A stretch of 64,000 nucleotides of DNA from the NCBI GenBank assembly GCA_963922565.1, contig CAWUIQ010000001.1, positions 84,779-148,778 on the forward strand, given 5' to 3'. The position numbers and the translations under genes are program-made. Every line of letters starts with the position of its first letter. Within the stretch, counting starts at the first letter, position 1. Shown here in pieces: positions 41,641 through 50,832 of the stretch. The notes beneath the pieces were generated by a model. It saw only the letters and a program-made list of their open reading frames with translations. It was not told where the DNA came from and made no database searches. The DNA comes from JBCBKL01 sp963922565 (GTDB lineage: Bacteria; Pseudomonadota; Alphaproteobacteria; Rhodobacterales; Rhodobacteraceae).

Positions 41641-43176
41641 ATGACCACTCTCGTCCGTGGACGGACTGTGTTTACGAAACCCATCGACCGCAAGGGCTGG
41701 GAAGAGATCGAGGACGGCGCGGTTCTCGTTGTTGAGAACAAGGTTGCCGCCATCGGCAGCTACCAGACGCTAAAGGCCGAGAACCCCGACGCGCACGTCC
41801 TTGGCAATGGCAAGCAGATCCTGATGCCGGGATTTGTGAATGGGCACCACCACGTTGGCCTCACGCCGGTGCAGCTTGGTTCGCCAGACATGCCGCTGGA
41901 ACTTTGGTTTGTCACCCGTATGGTCAACCGTGCCGTCGATCTTTACCTCGATACGCTCTATTCGGCCTTCGAGATGATCTCGTCCGGTGTGACCACAGTT
42001 CAGCACATTCACGGCTGGATCCCCGGCAAGCTCGATGCTGTCATTGGCGGCGCCAACGAGGTGATCCGGGCCTATGAAGATATCGGGATGCGCGTCAGCT
42101 ACTCCTTCGCGCTGCGCGACCAGAACCGCCTTGTCTACATGGACGATCAGGAGTTCGTGAAGCTTCTGCCTGAAGACCTACAGCCCCAGATGCAGCGCCA
42201 TTTTGACCGCTTCGGCATGGATCTCGATGACTTCATGGACATGTTCAGCCATCTTCATGACCAGCACCATAATAAGGATCTTGTGGGCATTCAGCTCGCG
42301 CCAGCGAACCTTCACTGGTGCTCGGATGCGGCCTTGGGACGGCTTGCGGATGCCTCATCGAAATACAACGCGCCGATGCACATGCATCTGGTCGAAACGG
42401 CCTTCCAGAAAGAATATGCGCATCGGCGTGGAGGCTGCACAGCGCTCGAATACATCGATAAGTTCGGTCTTGTCGGGCCGAACCTGACCATCGGACATGG
42501 CGTCTGGCTCAACCAGTCCGACATCGAATGCATCGCTTCGAAAGGCGCGCATATCTGCCACAACTGCTCCTCGAACTTCCGCCTCCGCTCTGGCGTTGGC
42601 CCTCTCAACGTCTGGGAAAAACACGGCGTCAATTGCGCGATGGGCATGGACGAGGCCGGGATCAACGACGACCGCGACATGCTGCAGGAATTCCGTATGG
42701 TCCTCAATGCCCACCGGACGCCTGGCACGGACGACAGCGTCCCGACCGCGGCGCAGGTTCTGCGCATGGGTACATCCGGCGGTGCACAGACGACGGCCTT
42801 CAGAGGGCAGATCGGCTCGCTCGAAGTGGGCAAAGGGGCCGACATGGTCCTGATGGACTGGGACAAGATTGCCTATCCCTATCTTGACCCGGAATACCCC
42901 GTTCTCGATGCCGTGATCCAGCGCGCGAAGACTGATGGCGTCGATCTGGTCATTTGCGCGGGCGAAGTGATCTACGAGGAGGGTAAATTCTCCCGCGTGG
43001 ACCGGGCCGAGGCTCTGGAAAAACTCCGCCAGGACCTCACCCGCGCTCTGACCGCCGAAGAGGTCGAACGCCGCGGGCTGTCCAAGGCGCTACTGCCGCA
43101 TGTGGAGAAATTCTACGACAATTACTTCGACGCAGACCTTCATCAACCCTTCTATCGCCAAAGCGCGATGGTGTGA
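41641..43176 (+). CDS. Amidohydrolase of the ATZ/TRZ deaminase type
   Basis: The 511-residue cytosolic metal hydrolase has HxH in MPGFVNGHHHVGL near 76, later ligands in HMHLVET (near 248) and LTIGHGV, and the catalytic Asp in GMDEAGI near 340. The family holds aminohydrolases of s-triazines, guanine, adenosine derivatives and other N-heterocycles. In this operon it may deaminate a nitrogen heterocycle before ring opening. AAAGGAGGT before the ATG is an almost perfect ribosome site, suggesting high expression. It is longer than typical (about 450) by a C-terminal tail. Confidence 0.85.
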   Translation: MTTLVRGRTVFTKPIDRKGWEEIEDGAVLVVENKVAAIGSYQTLKAENPDAHVLGNGKQILMPGFVNGHHHVGLTPVQLGSPDMPLELWFVTRMVNRAVDLYLDTLYSAFEMISSGVTTVQHIHGWIPGKLDAVIGGANEVIRAYEDIGMRVSYSFALRDQNRLVYMDDQEFVKLLPEDLQPQMQRHFDRFGMDLDDFMDMFSHLHDQHHNKDLVGIQLAPANLHWCSDAALGRLADASSKYNAPMHMHLVETAFQKEYAHRRGGCTALEYIDKFGLVGPNLTIGHGVWLNQSDIECIASKGAHICHNCSSNFRLRSGVGPLNVWEKHGVNCAMGMDEAGINDDRDMLQEFRMVLNAHRTPGTDDSVPTAAQVLRMGTSGGAQTTAFRGQIGSLEVGKGADMVLMDWDKIAYPYLDPEYPVLDAVIQRAKTDGVDLVICAGEVIYEEGKFSRVDRAEALEKLRQDLTRALTAEEVERRGLSKALLPHVEKFYDNYFDADLHQPFYRQSAMV

Positions 43177-43199
43177 TGACCACCAACAAGGAGAGACCC

Positions 43200-44027
43200 A
43201 TGAGATTGCTCAAGACACTCGCCCTCGGGGCCATGATCTGCGGAACGACGGCCCTTGCGGAAGAAACGTACAACGTTGCTTTGGATGGCACTTTTGCGCC
43301 GCATGCGATGCCAAAGCTTGATGGGGGCGTTGAAGGATTCAATGTGGACTTGGCGGCAGCGCTGGCCGAGCAGATGGGCGCAAAACTGGACGTTACAGCC
43401 GCGCAATGGTCTGGGCTTTTGCCTGGGATGCAGGCAGGGACCTACGATTTTCTGGTGGCCCCCACGACGGTGACGGAAGAACGCGCAGGCAACATGCTGT
43501 TCAGCGAAGGTTACCTGAACACCGACTTCCAGTTTGTTGTGAAAGCGGGCACCGATCCGGTCGAGACGCTCGAGGCCATGAAAGGCAAAGTCATCGCCGT
43601 CAACAAGGGTTCGGCCTATGACAAGTGGGCGCAGGATCTGGCATCCGATGTCGGCTGGACCGTGGAATCCTACGGCACGAACACCGATGCAGTTCAGGCC
43701 GTCATGTCCGGCCGGGCCTTTGCCAATGTGGCGGGCAACACCGTGTCGGCCTGGGCCGTCAAACAGAACCCGGGGCTCGAACTGTCGTACCTGCATTCCA
43801 CGGGCAAGGTCTTCGCCATCCCTTTCCCCAAAGGCAGCGAGGAACTGCGGGTGAAGGTGGAAAGCGCGCTTGAGTGCCTCAAGACTGACGGCACGATCGC
43901 GGCACTGTCCGAGAAGTGGTTCGGTGTAACACCAGCCGCAGATTCAGCAGCCATGACGGTGTATCCGGGCTTCGGTGTGCCGGGTCTGCCGGGCTATGTG
44001 GAAAGCGGCCATACACCGGAGTGCTGA
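43200..44027 (+). CDS. Polar amino-acid-type ABC transporter substrate-binding protein
   Basis: The 275-residue periplasmic protein has a Sec signal MRLLKTLALGAMICGTTALA, then GFNVDLAAALAEQMGAKLDV and GLLPGMQAGTYDFLVAPTTVTEERAGNMLFSEGYL, the family 3 binding-protein pattern. GKVIAVNKGSAYDKW and the Cys-containing C terminus (ESALECLKT, HTPEC) are consistent. AAGGAGAGACCC sets the start at 43200. It defines a second uptake system inside the same operon. Confidence 0.88.
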   Translation: MRLLKTLALGAMICGTTALAEETYNVALDGTFAPHAMPKLDGGVEGFNVDLAAALAEQMGAKLDVTAAQWSGLLPGMQAGTYDFLVAPTTVTEERAGNMLFSEGYLNTDFQFVVKAGTDPVETLEAMKGKVIAVNKGSAYDKWAQDLASDVGWTVESYGTNTDAVQAVMSGRAFANVAGNTVSAWAVKQNPGLELSYLHSTGKVFAIPFPKGSEELRVKVESALECLKTDGTIAALSEKWFGVTPAADSAAMTVYPGFGVPGLPGYVESGHTPEC

Positions 44028-44762
44028 ATGCCGCCAGTGCTGTCCATCTCCGGGCTGCGTCTGTCCTATGGCGCAATGGAAGTCCTGAGTGGCATTGATC
44101 TGGACGTGGTCGAAGGCGAGGCAACCTTTGTCATCGGCCCGTCTGGTTCGGGAAAAAGCAGTCTTTTGAGATGCTGCAATCGTCTGGAAGAGCCCGGCGC
44201 GGGACACATTCTGTTTGAAGGTCGGGATATCCTGGCGTCTGGCATTGACCTCAACCAGATACGCCGCCGCATTGGCATGGTTTTTCAGTCCTTCAACCTT
44301 TATCCCCATATGACCGCGCTTCGAAATGTGCGCCTCGCTTTGCGCCGTGTGCTGAAGCTTCCCCGAGACAAAGCCGATGCGCTCGCCAAGGCGCAGCTCG
44401 ACCGCGTTGGATTGTCTGCGCATATGTCGCAATACCCCGCGCAACTCTCTGGCGGCCAGCAGCAGCGCGTTGCGATCGCCCGCGCATTGGCGCTGGAACC
44501 CCGGATCATGCTCTTTGACGAACCCACAAGTGCACTTGATCCGGAACTTGTGGGCGAGGTGCTCAATGTTGTTTCGGAACTCAAACGCGATGGCATGACT
44601 ATGGTCATTGTCAGCCACGAGATGCGCTTTGCTCAGAGTGCGGCCGACAAGGTCGTCTTCATGTCTGATGGCCAGATCATTGAGGAAGGCCCTCCGACGC
44701 AAATTTTTGGATCGCCTCAGGCGCAGCGCGCACGTGACTTTGTCGCGCAAGCCGCGGTTTGA
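44028..44762 (+). CDS. Amino-acid-type ABC transporter ATP-binding protein
   Basis: The 244-residue ATPase has Walker A GPSGSGKSS, MVFQSFNLYPHMT (Q-loop), QLSGGQQQRVAIARAL, Walker B IMLFDEPTSALDPE and VSHEMRFA. This is the GlnQ/HisP type. It starts immediately after the binding-protein stop and drives the two small permeases that follow. Confidence 0.93.
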   Translation: MPPVLSISGLRLSYGAMEVLSGIDLDVVEGEATFVIGPSGSGKSSLLRCCNRLEEPGAGHILFEGRDILASGIDLNQIRRRIGMVFQSFNLYPHMTALRNVRLALRRVLKLPRDKADALAKAQLDRVGLSAHMSQYPAQLSGGQQQRVAIARALALEPRIMLFDEPTSALDPELVGEVLNVVSELKRDGMTMVIVSHEMRFAQSAADKVVFMSDGQIIEEGPPTQIFGSPQAQRARDFVAQAAV

Positions 44763-44769
44763 GACCAGC

Positions 44770-45453
44770 ATGACCCGGTTCGAAGCCTTTCTTGACACCT
44801 TTTTTAACGCAAGCGTCATGCAGCGCTATTTGCCCAACATTATCGAGGGTTTCTTCATCACCTGCGGCATCGCCACTCTGGTCGTGATCTCTGGCCTTGC
44901 TCTTGGTCTCGCCCTTGCTGTTTTGCGCAGCTATCGCTTCCGATTGATCAACGTTCTGATCGTCATATTCGTTGATCTTTTGCGCGCCCTGCCGCCCTTG
45001 GTTCTGATCCTGATCCTCTACTTCGGCTTGCCCAATCTTGGCCTGACCCTCTCCGGTTTTGTCGTGCTCTGGCTGGTTCTAACCCTTGTGCTTGCCGCCT
45101 TTGCGGAAGAGATCTTCTGGGCTGGCATTCTTTCGGTCGACCAAGGCCAATGGGCCGCCGCGCGCTCGACCGGCCTCGGATTTTTCCAGACGCTTACGTA
45201 TGTTATTTTGCCGCAAGCCATCCGCCTGACCATCGCGCCTTTGACGAACCGCACCATCGCCATCACCAAAAACACGGCCCTCGGTATGGTCATCGGCGTC
45301 GGAGAATTGCTCAATCAGGCCACCACGGCCCAGTCCTTTGCGGGTAACGCCACGCCCCTGCTAATGGCTACGGTCGCCTATCTCATCCTCTTCATCCCGG
45401 TCGTCTATCTGGGCCGCTGGATCGAGACCCGCTTCGCCTGGAGGCGCGCCTGA
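44770..45453 (+). CDS. Amino-acid-type ABC transporter permease 1
   Basis: The 227-residue membrane protein has the HisM/GlnP pattern: IIEGFFITCGIATLVVISG, RALPPLVLILILYFGLP and the motif EEIFWAGILSVDQGQWAAARSTGLGFFQTLTYVILPQA. I used the ATG at 44770, 7 nt after the ATPase stop. It pairs with permease 2, whose start overlaps its stop. Confidence 0.9.
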   Translation: MTRFEAFLDTFFNASVMQRYLPNIIEGFFITCGIATLVVISGLALGLALAVLRSYRFRLINVLIVIFVDLLRALPPLVLILILYFGLPNLGLTLSGFVVLWLVLTLVLAAFAEEIFWAGILSVDQGQWAAARSTGLGFFQTLTYVILPQAIRLTIAPLTNRTIAITKNTALGMVIGVGELLNQATTAQSFAGNATPLLMATVAYLILFIPVVYLGRWIETRFAWRRA

Positions 45454-46115
45454 TGGAGGCGCTGCTTCAGCAGTTTTTTAACCTCGAGGTCATGGCCCGC
45501 GCCTGGCCCATCATGCTGAAAGGCGCGGGCCTGACCGTGCTTCTCTGCCTCGCCGTTGTGCCTTTGGGCCTGATCGGTGGCCTTGGCGTCGCGCTGGCCT
45601 CGACCTCACCCTCGCGGCGCGTCCGCTGGCCCGTCGTCGTGCTTGTCGACATCTTCCGCGCCGTCCCTCCCCTGGCTCTGCTGATCTTCATCTCTGCCGG
45701 TCTGCCCTTCGCCGGCATCCGCCTCAGCCCGTTCATGGCAGTCGTTGTGTCCTTTTTCCTCAACAACTCCGCCTATTACGGCGAGATCATCCGCGCCGGG
45801 ATCGAATCCATCGGCAAAGGCCAGCACGACGCTGCCCGCTCGACGGGCCTGAGCGCATGGCAGACGCAGACGTATGTGATCCTGCCCCAAGCCTTGCGGA
45901 ATGTGCTTCCCGACCTTGTCAGCAACACCATCGAAGTCGTCAAACTGACTTCACTCGCCTCGGTCGTAGCGTTTGCCGAACTGCTCTATGCTGCCGAAAT
46001 GGCCAGATCCGTCACCTACAACGCCTCGCCCCTTGTCATGGCCGCCGCGATGTATCTGGTGCTTCTCTGGCCCGCGGTCCGCCTTGCCAGCGGGCTGGAA
46101 CACCAACTGCGATGA
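45453..46115 (+). CDS. Amino-acid-type ABC transporter permease 2
   Basis: The 220-residue membrane protein has the paired pattern MLKGAGLTVLLCLAVVPLG, RAVPPLALLIFISAGLP and EIIRAGIESIGKGQHDAARSTGLSAWQTQTYVILPQA. It heterodimerises with permease 1 in the usual HisMQ/GlnP-type transporter. Its ATG overlaps the stop of permease 1 (TGATG). Confidence 0.9.
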   Translation: MEALLQQFFNLEVMARAWPIMLKGAGLTVLLCLAVVPLGLIGGLGVALASTSPSRRVRWPVVVLVDIFRAVPPLALLIFISAGLPFAGIRLSPFMAVVVSFFLNNSAYYGEIIRAGIESIGKGQHDAARSTGLSAWQTQTYVILPQALRNVLPDLVSNTIEVVKLTSLASVVAFAELLYAAEMARSVTYNASPLVMAAAMYLVLLWPAVRLASGLEHQLR

Positions 46116-46126
46116 AAGGATCGCCA

Positions 46127-47053
46127 ATGCGCGAGATCGTGACCGCCGCCCTGCAACTGGGTGCCATTCAGAAGGCCGAGAGCCGCACCGAGGTGGTCGC
46201 CCGCATGATCGCCCTCTTGGAACAGGCCCAAGCGGCAGGCGCAACCTTCGCCGTCTTTCCAGAACTCGCGCTGACCACCTTCTTTCCCCGCTGGTATATG
46301 GAGGACCCCGTCGAGGTCGACACCTGGTTCGAGACCGAGATGCCCGGCCCTGACACCGCCCCGCTGTTCAACCGCGCGCGCGAACTGCGCATGGCCATGA
46401 CCTTCGGATATGCCGAACGCACGCCCGACGGCCAGCACTTCAACACCTCGATCCTCACCAACCGCGACGGTGAGATCATCGGAAAGTACCGCAAGGTCCA
46501 CCTGCCCGGTCATTCCGAATTCGACACCGAACGCGCCTTCCAACACCTCGAAAAACGCTACTTCCTGCCCGGCGATCTGGGCTTTCCTGTCTGGCGCAAC
46601 ATGGGCGGCATCATGGGCATGCTCATCTGCAACGACCGCCGCTGGCCCGAAGCCTATCGCGTTATGGGCCTGCAGGGGGTCGAGATGGTCACACTCGGCT
46701 TCAACACGCCCTCTGCCAATTCCCAGCAGGGCAGTGAAGGCCCAGAAGATCGCCTGTTCCACCACCGCCTCAGCTGCCAGTCCGGCGCCTACCAGAACGC
46801 CACATGGGTCATCGCCGTGGCCAAGGCAGGTGTCGAGGACGGCCATCCCTTGATCGGGGGCTCGCTGATCGTCGATCCCAACGGCAAGATCATGGCCGAG
46901 ACGAAAGGCGAGGAAGACGAGATGATCGTGCATGCCTGCGATCTGGATGCCTGCACCTTTGGCAAGACGACGATCTTCGACTTTGCCCGCCACCGGCGCA
47001 TTGAACATTACGGGCTGATCACCGGACGCACGGGCGCGGAGCCGCCTGCCTGA
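46127..47053 (+). CDS. N-carbamoyl-D-amino acid amidohydrolase-like nitrilase-family enzyme
   Basis: The 308-residue enzyme matches N-carbamoyl-D-amino acid hydrolases (about 304) along its length: FPELALTTFFPRW, YETEMPGP-like FETEMPGPDTAPLF, KYRKVHLPGH, LEKRYFLPGDLGFPV and LICNDRRWPEAYRVMGL. The triad is Glu46, Lys123 and Cys168. It removes the carbamoyl group, giving an amino acid, CO2 and ammonia. AAAGGA precedes the ATG. With the D-hydantoinase at 48594 it forms the classical hydantoinase process. Confidence 0.9.
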   Translation: MREIVTAALQLGAIQKAESRTEVVARMIALLEQAQAAGATFAVFPELALTTFFPRWYMEDPVEVDTWFETEMPGPDTAPLFNRARELRMAMTFGYAERTPDGQHFNTSILTNRDGEIIGKYRKVHLPGHSEFDTERAFQHLEKRYFLPGDLGFPVWRNMGGIMGMLICNDRRWPEAYRVMGLQGVEMVTLGFNTPSANSQQGSEGPEDRLFHHRLSCQSGAYQNATWVIAVAKAGVEDGHPLIGGSLIVDPNGKIMAETKGEEDEMIVHACDLDACTFGKTTIFDFARHRRIEHYGLITGRTGAEPPA

Positions 47054-47670
47054 TGCAGTTCGACTTCGCTGACCTCACGCCGCATGAGCGCTATAAACTT
47101 TTGATCGCGACCGTCATGCCCCGCCCGATTGCGCTGGTTACAACGCAAAGCGCGGATGGTGTCCTGAATGCGGCCCCGTTCAGCTTCTTTAACATCTTCT
47201 CTGAAGATCCTGCCCTTGCCATTCTCGGCCTAGAAGCGCGCCGGGACAATGATGGGATGAAGGACACGACTGCGAATATCGAAGCTATGGGCGAACTGGT
47301 CATCAACCTTGTCGACCGCGCCATCGCCCAGCCCATGGTCGCCTGCGCCGCCAAGCTGGGCCCGGAACAGGATGAACTCGCCTTCGCCGGTTTGACCCCG
47401 CTGCCCTCCGCCAAAGTCTCAGTCCCTGGCATCTTGGAGGCCCCTGTACGCCTCGAATGCACGCTCTTCGAGATGCGCCAGATCACCCAGCGCCGCCACC
47501 TCTGTCTGGCCGAGGTTCAGGCGATCTCAGCCCGCGACGGCATCATCGACCCCGCAAATCTGCATGTCAGCCTTCACAGATACCGCCCCATTGGCCGCCT
47601 CATGGGCGAATGCTACGCTGAACTGGGCCAGGTGTTCGAACTCGCCATACCTGAAGTGGAGACCCCGTGA
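47053..47670 (+). CDS. Flavin reductase-like FMN-binding protein
   Basis: The 205-residue protein has the flavin reductase split-barrel signature in YKLLIATVMPRPIALVTTQSADGVLNAAPFSFFN (positions about 14-47) and a GRLMGECYAE tail. Related proteins supply FMNH2 to monooxygenases or bind FMN with other roles. No partner monooxygenase is in the operon, so its role here is unclear. TGATG overlap with the carbamoylase gene shows coupling. Confidence 0.85.
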   Translation: MQFDFADLTPHERYKLLIATVMPRPIALVTTQSADGVLNAAPFSFFNIFSEDPALAILGLEARRDNDGMKDTTANIEAMGELVINLVDRAIAQPMVACAAKLGPEQDELAFAGLTPLPSAKVSVPGILEAPVRLECTLFEMRQITQRRHLCLAEVQAISARDGIIDPANLHVSLHRYRPIGRLMGECYAELGQVFELAIPEVETP

Positions 47671-48590
47671 CCCTCACCGAAGACGCCGCTGGCGTTTACA
47701 TCATCTCCGCCACACCCTTCACCGAAGACGGTGCGATTGACTATGCCAGCGCCGACAAGCTGGTCGAGTTCTACCTGTCCAAAGGCGTCACGGGCATGAC
47801 GATCCTTGGCATGATGGGCGAGGCGCCCAAACTCTCATCGGACGAGTCACTCGCTTTCATGACGCATATGATCCGTCGCGTGTCGGGCCGTGTGCCCGTG
47901 ATCGTCGGTGTCTCGAATGCAGGTATCGCCAACATCGCCGCGCTCAGCCATGCCGCGATCGATCAAGGAGCCACAGGCGTCATGATCGCGCCTCCGCGTG
48001 GGCTTGGAGACGATGCCAAACACTACGGTTATTTCGCACAGTGTTTCGAAGCGCTCGGCCCTGACGTACCCGTATGCTATCAGGACTTTCCACTGTCGAC
48101 CGGAGTATCCCTGTCCACTGACCTGTTCCTGAAAATGGTCGCTGACTTCCCCCAGCTTGTCATGCTCAAGCACGAAGACTGGCCGGGCCTGAACAAACTC
48201 TCAAAGATCCGCGCCGCGGATGGTCGCCGTGTCTCGATCCTGTGCGGCAATGGCGGCATCTTCCTGCCGGAAGAGATGGCCCGTGGTGCCGATGGTGCAA
48301 TGACCGGCTTTGCCTTCCCCGAGATGTTGGTCGACGTCGTGCGCCTCTGCAATTCCGGCCAACTGGACGCTGCGAGCGATTTGTTCGACGCCTACCTGCC
48401 CATCATCCGGCTGGAACAACAGCCCGGCGCTGGCCTTGCCATACGCAAGGAAATCCTCCGCCGTCGCGGCGCACTGGCTTGCAACGTGGCCCGCGCGCCG
48501 GGACCAAGACTGACGGATGCCGATCATGACGACATCACCCGTCTCATGTCGCGGCTCGAGCAGCGCTTGAGCGAACTGAAAGGAGCCTGA
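47667..48590 (+). CDS. Dihydrodipicolinate synthase/N-acetylneuraminate lyase family protein
   Basis: The 307-residue TIM-barrel aldolase has GMTILGMMGEAPKLSSDE, CYQDFPLSTG (catalytic Tyr near 138) and MLKHEDWPGL (Schiff-base Lys near 168). It would cleave or form a pyruvate-derived keto acid. It starts at a GTG in a GTGA overlap with the flavin reductase gene. A hydro-lyase or aldolase acting on the amino-acid product of ureide breakdown is possible. Confidence 0.87.
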   Translation: MTLTEDAAGVYIISATPFTEDGAIDYASADKLVEFYLSKGVTGMTILGMMGEAPKLSSDESLAFMTHMIRRVSGRVPVIVGVSNAGIANIAALSHAAIDQGATGVMIAPPRGLGDDAKHYGYFAQCFEALGPDVPVCYQDFPLSTGVSLSTDLFLKMVADFPQLVMLKHEDWPGLNKLSKIRAADGRRVSILCGNGGIFLPEEMARGADGAMTGFAFPEMLVDVVRLCNSGQLDAASDLFDAYLPIIRLEQQPGAGLAIRKEILRRRGALACNVARAPGPRLTDADHDDITRLMSRLEQRLSELKGA

Positions 48591-48593
48591 GCC

Positions 48594-50051
48594 ATGTTTG
48601 ACACGATCGTCAAAGGCGGCACGGTCGCAAACACCTGTGCCACGTTCAAAGCAGATATCGGCATTCGTGATGGCAAGATCGCAGCCCTTGGTCTCGATCT
48701 TGGAGAGGCGCGGCAAGTGATTGACGCAAAGGGGAAATACGTCCTGCCCGGCGGGATCGAAACCCACTGCCATATCGCGCAGGAATCCGCAACGGGCGCG
48801 ATGACCTCCGACGATTACTATACGGGCAGCGTTTCCGCCGCCTTCGGGGGTAATACGACCATCGTGCCCTTTGCCGCGCAGCATCGCGGGCAAACGATCC
48901 CTGAGGTTCTGCAAATCTACGACGACCGCGCAGCCCCCAAATCGGTGCTCGACTATTCCTACCACCTGATCGTCACCGATCCGACCGAGGCCGCCATCAA
49001 CGAAGACCTGCCCGCCGCCTTTGCGCGCGGCATCACATCGTTCAAGGTCTTCATGACCTACGACAAGATGATTGTCTCGGACGAACAGTTCCTCGATATC
49101 CTCGTCATGGCCCGCGACAACGGTGGCCTGACGATGGTCCACGCCGAAAACAACGCCATGATCAAATGGATGGTGAAACGTCTGATCGACCGCGGCTACG
49201 ACGCGCCAAAGTACCACGCCGTCAGCCACCCCGCCGTGTCAGAGGTCGAGGCCGTACGCCGCGGCATCGCGCTCGCATCCTTCGTGGAGGCTCCGCTGCT
49301 TTTCGTCCATATCTCTACCGATGCGGGCGCGCGGGCCGTGGCCGAGGCGCGCATGGATGGGCGCATGATCTTTGGCGAGACCTGCCCGCAATACATGTTC
49401 CTCACTGCCGGTGACCTCGACCGTCCCGGCGCGGAAGGTGCCAAGTTTTGCTGCTCTCCGCCCCTGCGCGACACGCAAACCCAGACGGATCTGTGGCGGC
49501 ACCTGAATGCCGGGTCGCTTCAGCTTTACTCCTCGGATCACGCCCCCTACCGCTTTGACACGTCCGGCAAACTCTCCGGAGGGCCGAACCCGCCCTTCAA
49601 TCGTATCGCCAACGGCCTGCCTGGCATCGAACTCCGCGCGCCCCTGCTGTTCTCCGAAGGGGTCGCCAAGGGGCGCATTACCCTTGGCCAGTTCGTTGCA
49701 CTGACCGCCACCAATGCCGCCAAACTCTTCGGTATGGATGATTGCAAAGGGTCTATCGCGATCGGTTATGACGCCGATATCGCCATCTGGGACCCAGCCA
49801 AAACCACTGAAGTCACCGCCGCAGGCATGCACGACAACATGGACTACACGCCCTTCGAAGGCTGGACCCTCACCGGCTGGCCCGTCACGGTCATCAACCG
49901 GGGCCGCCTCATCGTCGATGCAGGCGAACTCAAAGCCGACGCAGGCTCAGGCTCCTTCGTCGCCCGCAAGGCATTCGATCCAACCGGCTTCATCCCCCCA
50001 CGCGCTCCCGAGATGGCAGAGGCCACCAACTTCCGCGCAAAGCTCTTCTGA
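48594..50051 (+). CDS. hydA: Dihydropyrimidinase / D-hydantoinase
   Basis: The 485-residue cyclic amidohydrolase has HxH at 58-60 (THCHI), the carboxylated Lys151 (SFKVFMTY), His183 (MVHAENN), His239 (FVHIST) and Asp315 (SSDHAP), the complete binuclear metal site. It opens dihydropyrimidines or 5-substituted hydantoins to N-carbamoyl amino acids. The N-carbamoyl product would go to the carbamoylase at 46127. It lies 3 nt after the aldolase gene and 4 nt before the racemase gene. Confidence 0.92.
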   Translation: MFDTIVKGGTVANTCATFKADIGIRDGKIAALGLDLGEARQVIDAKGKYVLPGGIETHCHIAQESATGAMTSDDYYTGSVSAAFGGNTTIVPFAAQHRGQTIPEVLQIYDDRAAPKSVLDYSYHLIVTDPTEAAINEDLPAAFARGITSFKVFMTYDKMIVSDEQFLDILVMARDNGGLTMVHAENNAMIKWMVKRLIDRGYDAPKYHAVSHPAVSEVEAVRRGIALASFVEAPLLFVHISTDAGARAVAEARMDGRMIFGETCPQYMFLTAGDLDRPGAEGAKFCCSPPLRDTQTQTDLWRHLNAGSLQLYSSDHAPYRFDTSGKLSGGPNPPFNRIANGLPGIELRAPLLFSEGVAKGRITLGQFVALTATNAAKLFGMDDCKGSIAIGYDADIAIWDPAKTTEVTAAGMHDNMDYTPFEGWTLTGWPVTVINRGRLIVDAGELKADAGSGSFVARKAFDPTGFIPPRAPEMAEATNFRAKLF

Positions 50052-50055
50052 CCCC

Positions 50056-50703
50056 ATGAAAAAGATCCTCGTCATCAACCCCAATTCGAACCCCGACGTC
50101 ACCCATGGTCTGGCCGAGGCCCTCGCCCCACTCAATATCGCAAACCGCGCCCAGATCGAATGCATGACCTTGGCGGAAGGCCCCTTCGGGATTGAAACGA
50201 TGCTCGATGCGGAACGCGTCGTGCTCCCCCTGCGCCAACTAGTCCTTGACCGTACGGATGCGGACGCCTTCGTCATCGCCTGCTATTCCGATCCCGGTCT
50301 CGCCCTTTGCCGCGACGCCACGACCAAGCCCGTTTTCGGCATACAGGAAAGCGGCCTTTTCGCGGCGCTCCAGCGCGGCAATCGCGTCGGTGTTGTCGCC
50401 CTCGGTCCGAAATCCATCGCCCGCCATCTGCCCTATATCCGCGCGCTTGGCCTTGAAAGCCGCCTCGCAGCCGAACGCCCCCTGCATCTGAGCGTGGCCG
50501 AAAGCGAAGCAGACAGCGCCTATCCCCGCATTGAAGAGGTCGCCCGCGCGTTGATCGAAGAATATATGGCTGACACGCTCCTGATGGGCTGCGCAGGACT
50601 CGCGCGCCACGTGCCAAAGCTGGAAAGTGCCCTTGGCGTTCCGGTGACAGAACCCACTCAGGCCGCAACGATCCAAGCGCTTGGTGCCGTGCTGCTCGCC
50701 TAA
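50056..50703 (+). CDS. Aspartate/glutamate/hydantoin racemase family protein
   Basis: The 215-residue protein has two catalytic-type Cys sites, VIACYSDPG near 76 and LMGCAGLA near 180, in the two-lobed Asp/Glu racemase fold, plus MKKILVINPNSNPD at the start as in hydantoin racemases (HyuA/HyuE type). It could racemise the ring compound so that both enantiomers can be used. This is the last intact gene of the operon. The start at 50056 is fixed by the motif; the upstream frame lies in hydA. Confidence 0.88.
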   Translation: MKKILVINPNSNPDVTHGLAEALAPLNIANRAQIECMTLAEGPFGIETMLDAERVVLPLRQLVLDRTDADAFVIACYSDPGLALCRDATTKPVFGIQESGLFAALQRGNRVGVVALGPKSIARHLPYIRALGLESRLAAERPLHLSVAESEADSAYPRIEEVARALIEEYMADTLLMGCAGLARHVPKLESALGVPVTEPTQAATIQALGAVLLA

Positions 50704-50832
50704 AGTCACATCACTCCACCTAAACAATTCGATGTTCGAACAACTTCTGGTTCGGTGATCGACCCTGAATATTCTGCCTGTCCGAGTATTGCCAACAGAA
50801 AACAATATGATGGGCAGTGATCACAATGAGTT

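Noticed and set aside
45857..46126. Upstream extension of the carbamoylase frame
   Set aside because: It overlaps the permease gene, and the nitrilase fold starts at MREIVTAALQLG with AAAGGA before it.
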